Under the pieces are notes generated by a model. The model searched no databases and was not told the DNA's origin. It saw only the letters and a program-made list of their open reading frames with translations. DNA of 64,000 nt, from contig JAAXCX010000012.1 of assembly GCA_013036105.1 (NCBI GenBank), forward strand, positions 1 through 64,000, in the 5' to 3' direction. Of the stretch, positions 63,682 to 64,000 are shown piece after piece (position 1 is the stretch's first letter; each line of letters starts with the position of its first letter). The translations under genes were made by a program, and so were the position numbers. This DNA comes from Vulcanimicrobiota bacterium. GTDB lineage: Bacteria > Vulcanimicrobiota > Vulcanimicrobiia > Vulcanimicrobiales > Vulcanimicrobiaceae.

Positions 63682-64000
63682 ATGAAACATCTGGCTCTCG
63701 CTTTTACCGCTTTGCTTGCAGTGTTCGCGATCGGCGCTCCCTCCAGCGCCGCGACGTTTCCAACGCCCGTCGAGGGGAATTACACGATTCCGAGCTTTAA
63801 GTTCGACGACGGCGAGACACTGCCGGAGCTGCGCATTCACTATTATACGCTTGGCACGTTACGCACCGATGCAAGTGGACATTCGAACGCAGTGCTCATC
63901 ATGCACGGCACGGGCGGCTCTGGAAAGCAGTTTCTCACTCCGCCTGAGCGTTTTGCCGGCGTCCTTTTTTCATCGGGCGGATTGCTCGACGCGAACAAGT
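63682..64000 (+). CDS. Exported alpha/beta-hydrolase (MetX/homoserine O-acetyltransferase-like), C-terminus cut by window edge
   Basis: 106 residues in the window. Signal peptide MKHLALAFTALLAVFAIGAPSSA, then FKFDDGETLPELRIHYYTLGTLRTDASGHSNAVLIMHGTGGSGKQFLTP, the start of a MetX-type alpha/beta-hydrolase core with an oxyanion-loop HGTGGSG. The nucleophile and other catalytic residues lie beyond the edge. It begins 5 nt after the nuclease stop. Being exported, it is unlikely to be a methionine-pathway enzyme; an esterase or hydrolase role is plausible. Confidence 0.75.
   Translation, partial: MKHLALAFTALLAVFAIGAPSSAATFPTPVEGNYTIPSFKFDDGETLPELRIHYYTLGTLRTDASGHSNAVLIMHGTGGSGKQFLTPPERFAGVLFSSGGLLDANK

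Overview
The window is a GC-rich (about 60 percent), gene-dense bacterial chromosome segment with about 65 protein genes, most joined by 1-4 nt stop/start overlaps (ATGA, GTGA, TAATG). The gene content is that of a diderm: heptose synthesis, LptA-like proteins and several glycosyltransferases. It also has traits common outside Proteobacteria: L27 with a cleavable-type N-terminal extension, an AspRS with non-discriminating hallmarks, paired b/b' ATP synthase subunits and a TagO-type sugar-phosphate transferase. This would suit a deep-branching diderm such as Candidatus Eremiobacterota (WPS-2), but that placement is inference; no rRNA or tRNA gene was seen.

Layout. 1-17796 is almost entirely minus-strand: upp, a dCMP deaminase, tagO/wecA and wecB lead into a complete F1Fo ATP synthase set (atpZ, I, B, E, F', F, H, A, G, D, C). 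A small anchored protein, murA, mreB, a Sua5-type enzyme, two LptA-like proteins, rarA and an incomplete cysteine desulfurase follow. Structured repeats lie on both sides of atpG and between rarA and the desulfurase. 17869-22066 holds an ECF sigma factor with its membrane partner, glyA, a small membrane protein, rpiB and a TIM-barrel protein. 22270-28746 (plus) holds an M91-like metallopeptidase, a hyperacidic small ORF, a probable D-glutamate/peptide scavenging operon (enolase-family racemase, DUF1611 protein, oligopeptide-binding lipoprotein, C39-like protein), trmL and a family-5 uracil-DNA glycosylase. 28747-31020 is a lower-GC islet with two unknown exported proteins.

31021-42363 (minus) is a surface-glycan operon (gmhA, hldA, hldC, LpxB-related protein, five glycosyltransferases) enclosed by hisS-accB and aspS. 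Next come a fused permease/DUF1980 protein and a VOC-family protein. purH, smc, rnc and fabF follow on the minus strand. rpmA, obgE, nadD, a DUF3465 lipoprotein, maf, mreC, mreD and mrdA follow on the plus strand. A third structured repeat precedes a coupled pair: a HEAT-like membrane protein and a 1068-residue DUF11/CARDB-type protein. The right end has an aminotransferase, a small membrane protein, an EVE-like/PD-(D/E)XK nuclease and the start of an alpha/beta hydrolase.

The most unusual signals are three. (1) A family of large imperfect palindromes has an invariant GCCATCCATGGC core and stems that differ in sequence but stay paired. (2) Several essential genes (smc, mreC, and perhaps maf and the sua5-type gene) have no ATG/GTG/TTG start that would preserve the known N-terminus. 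(3) The c subunit carries a second carboxylate in helix 1.
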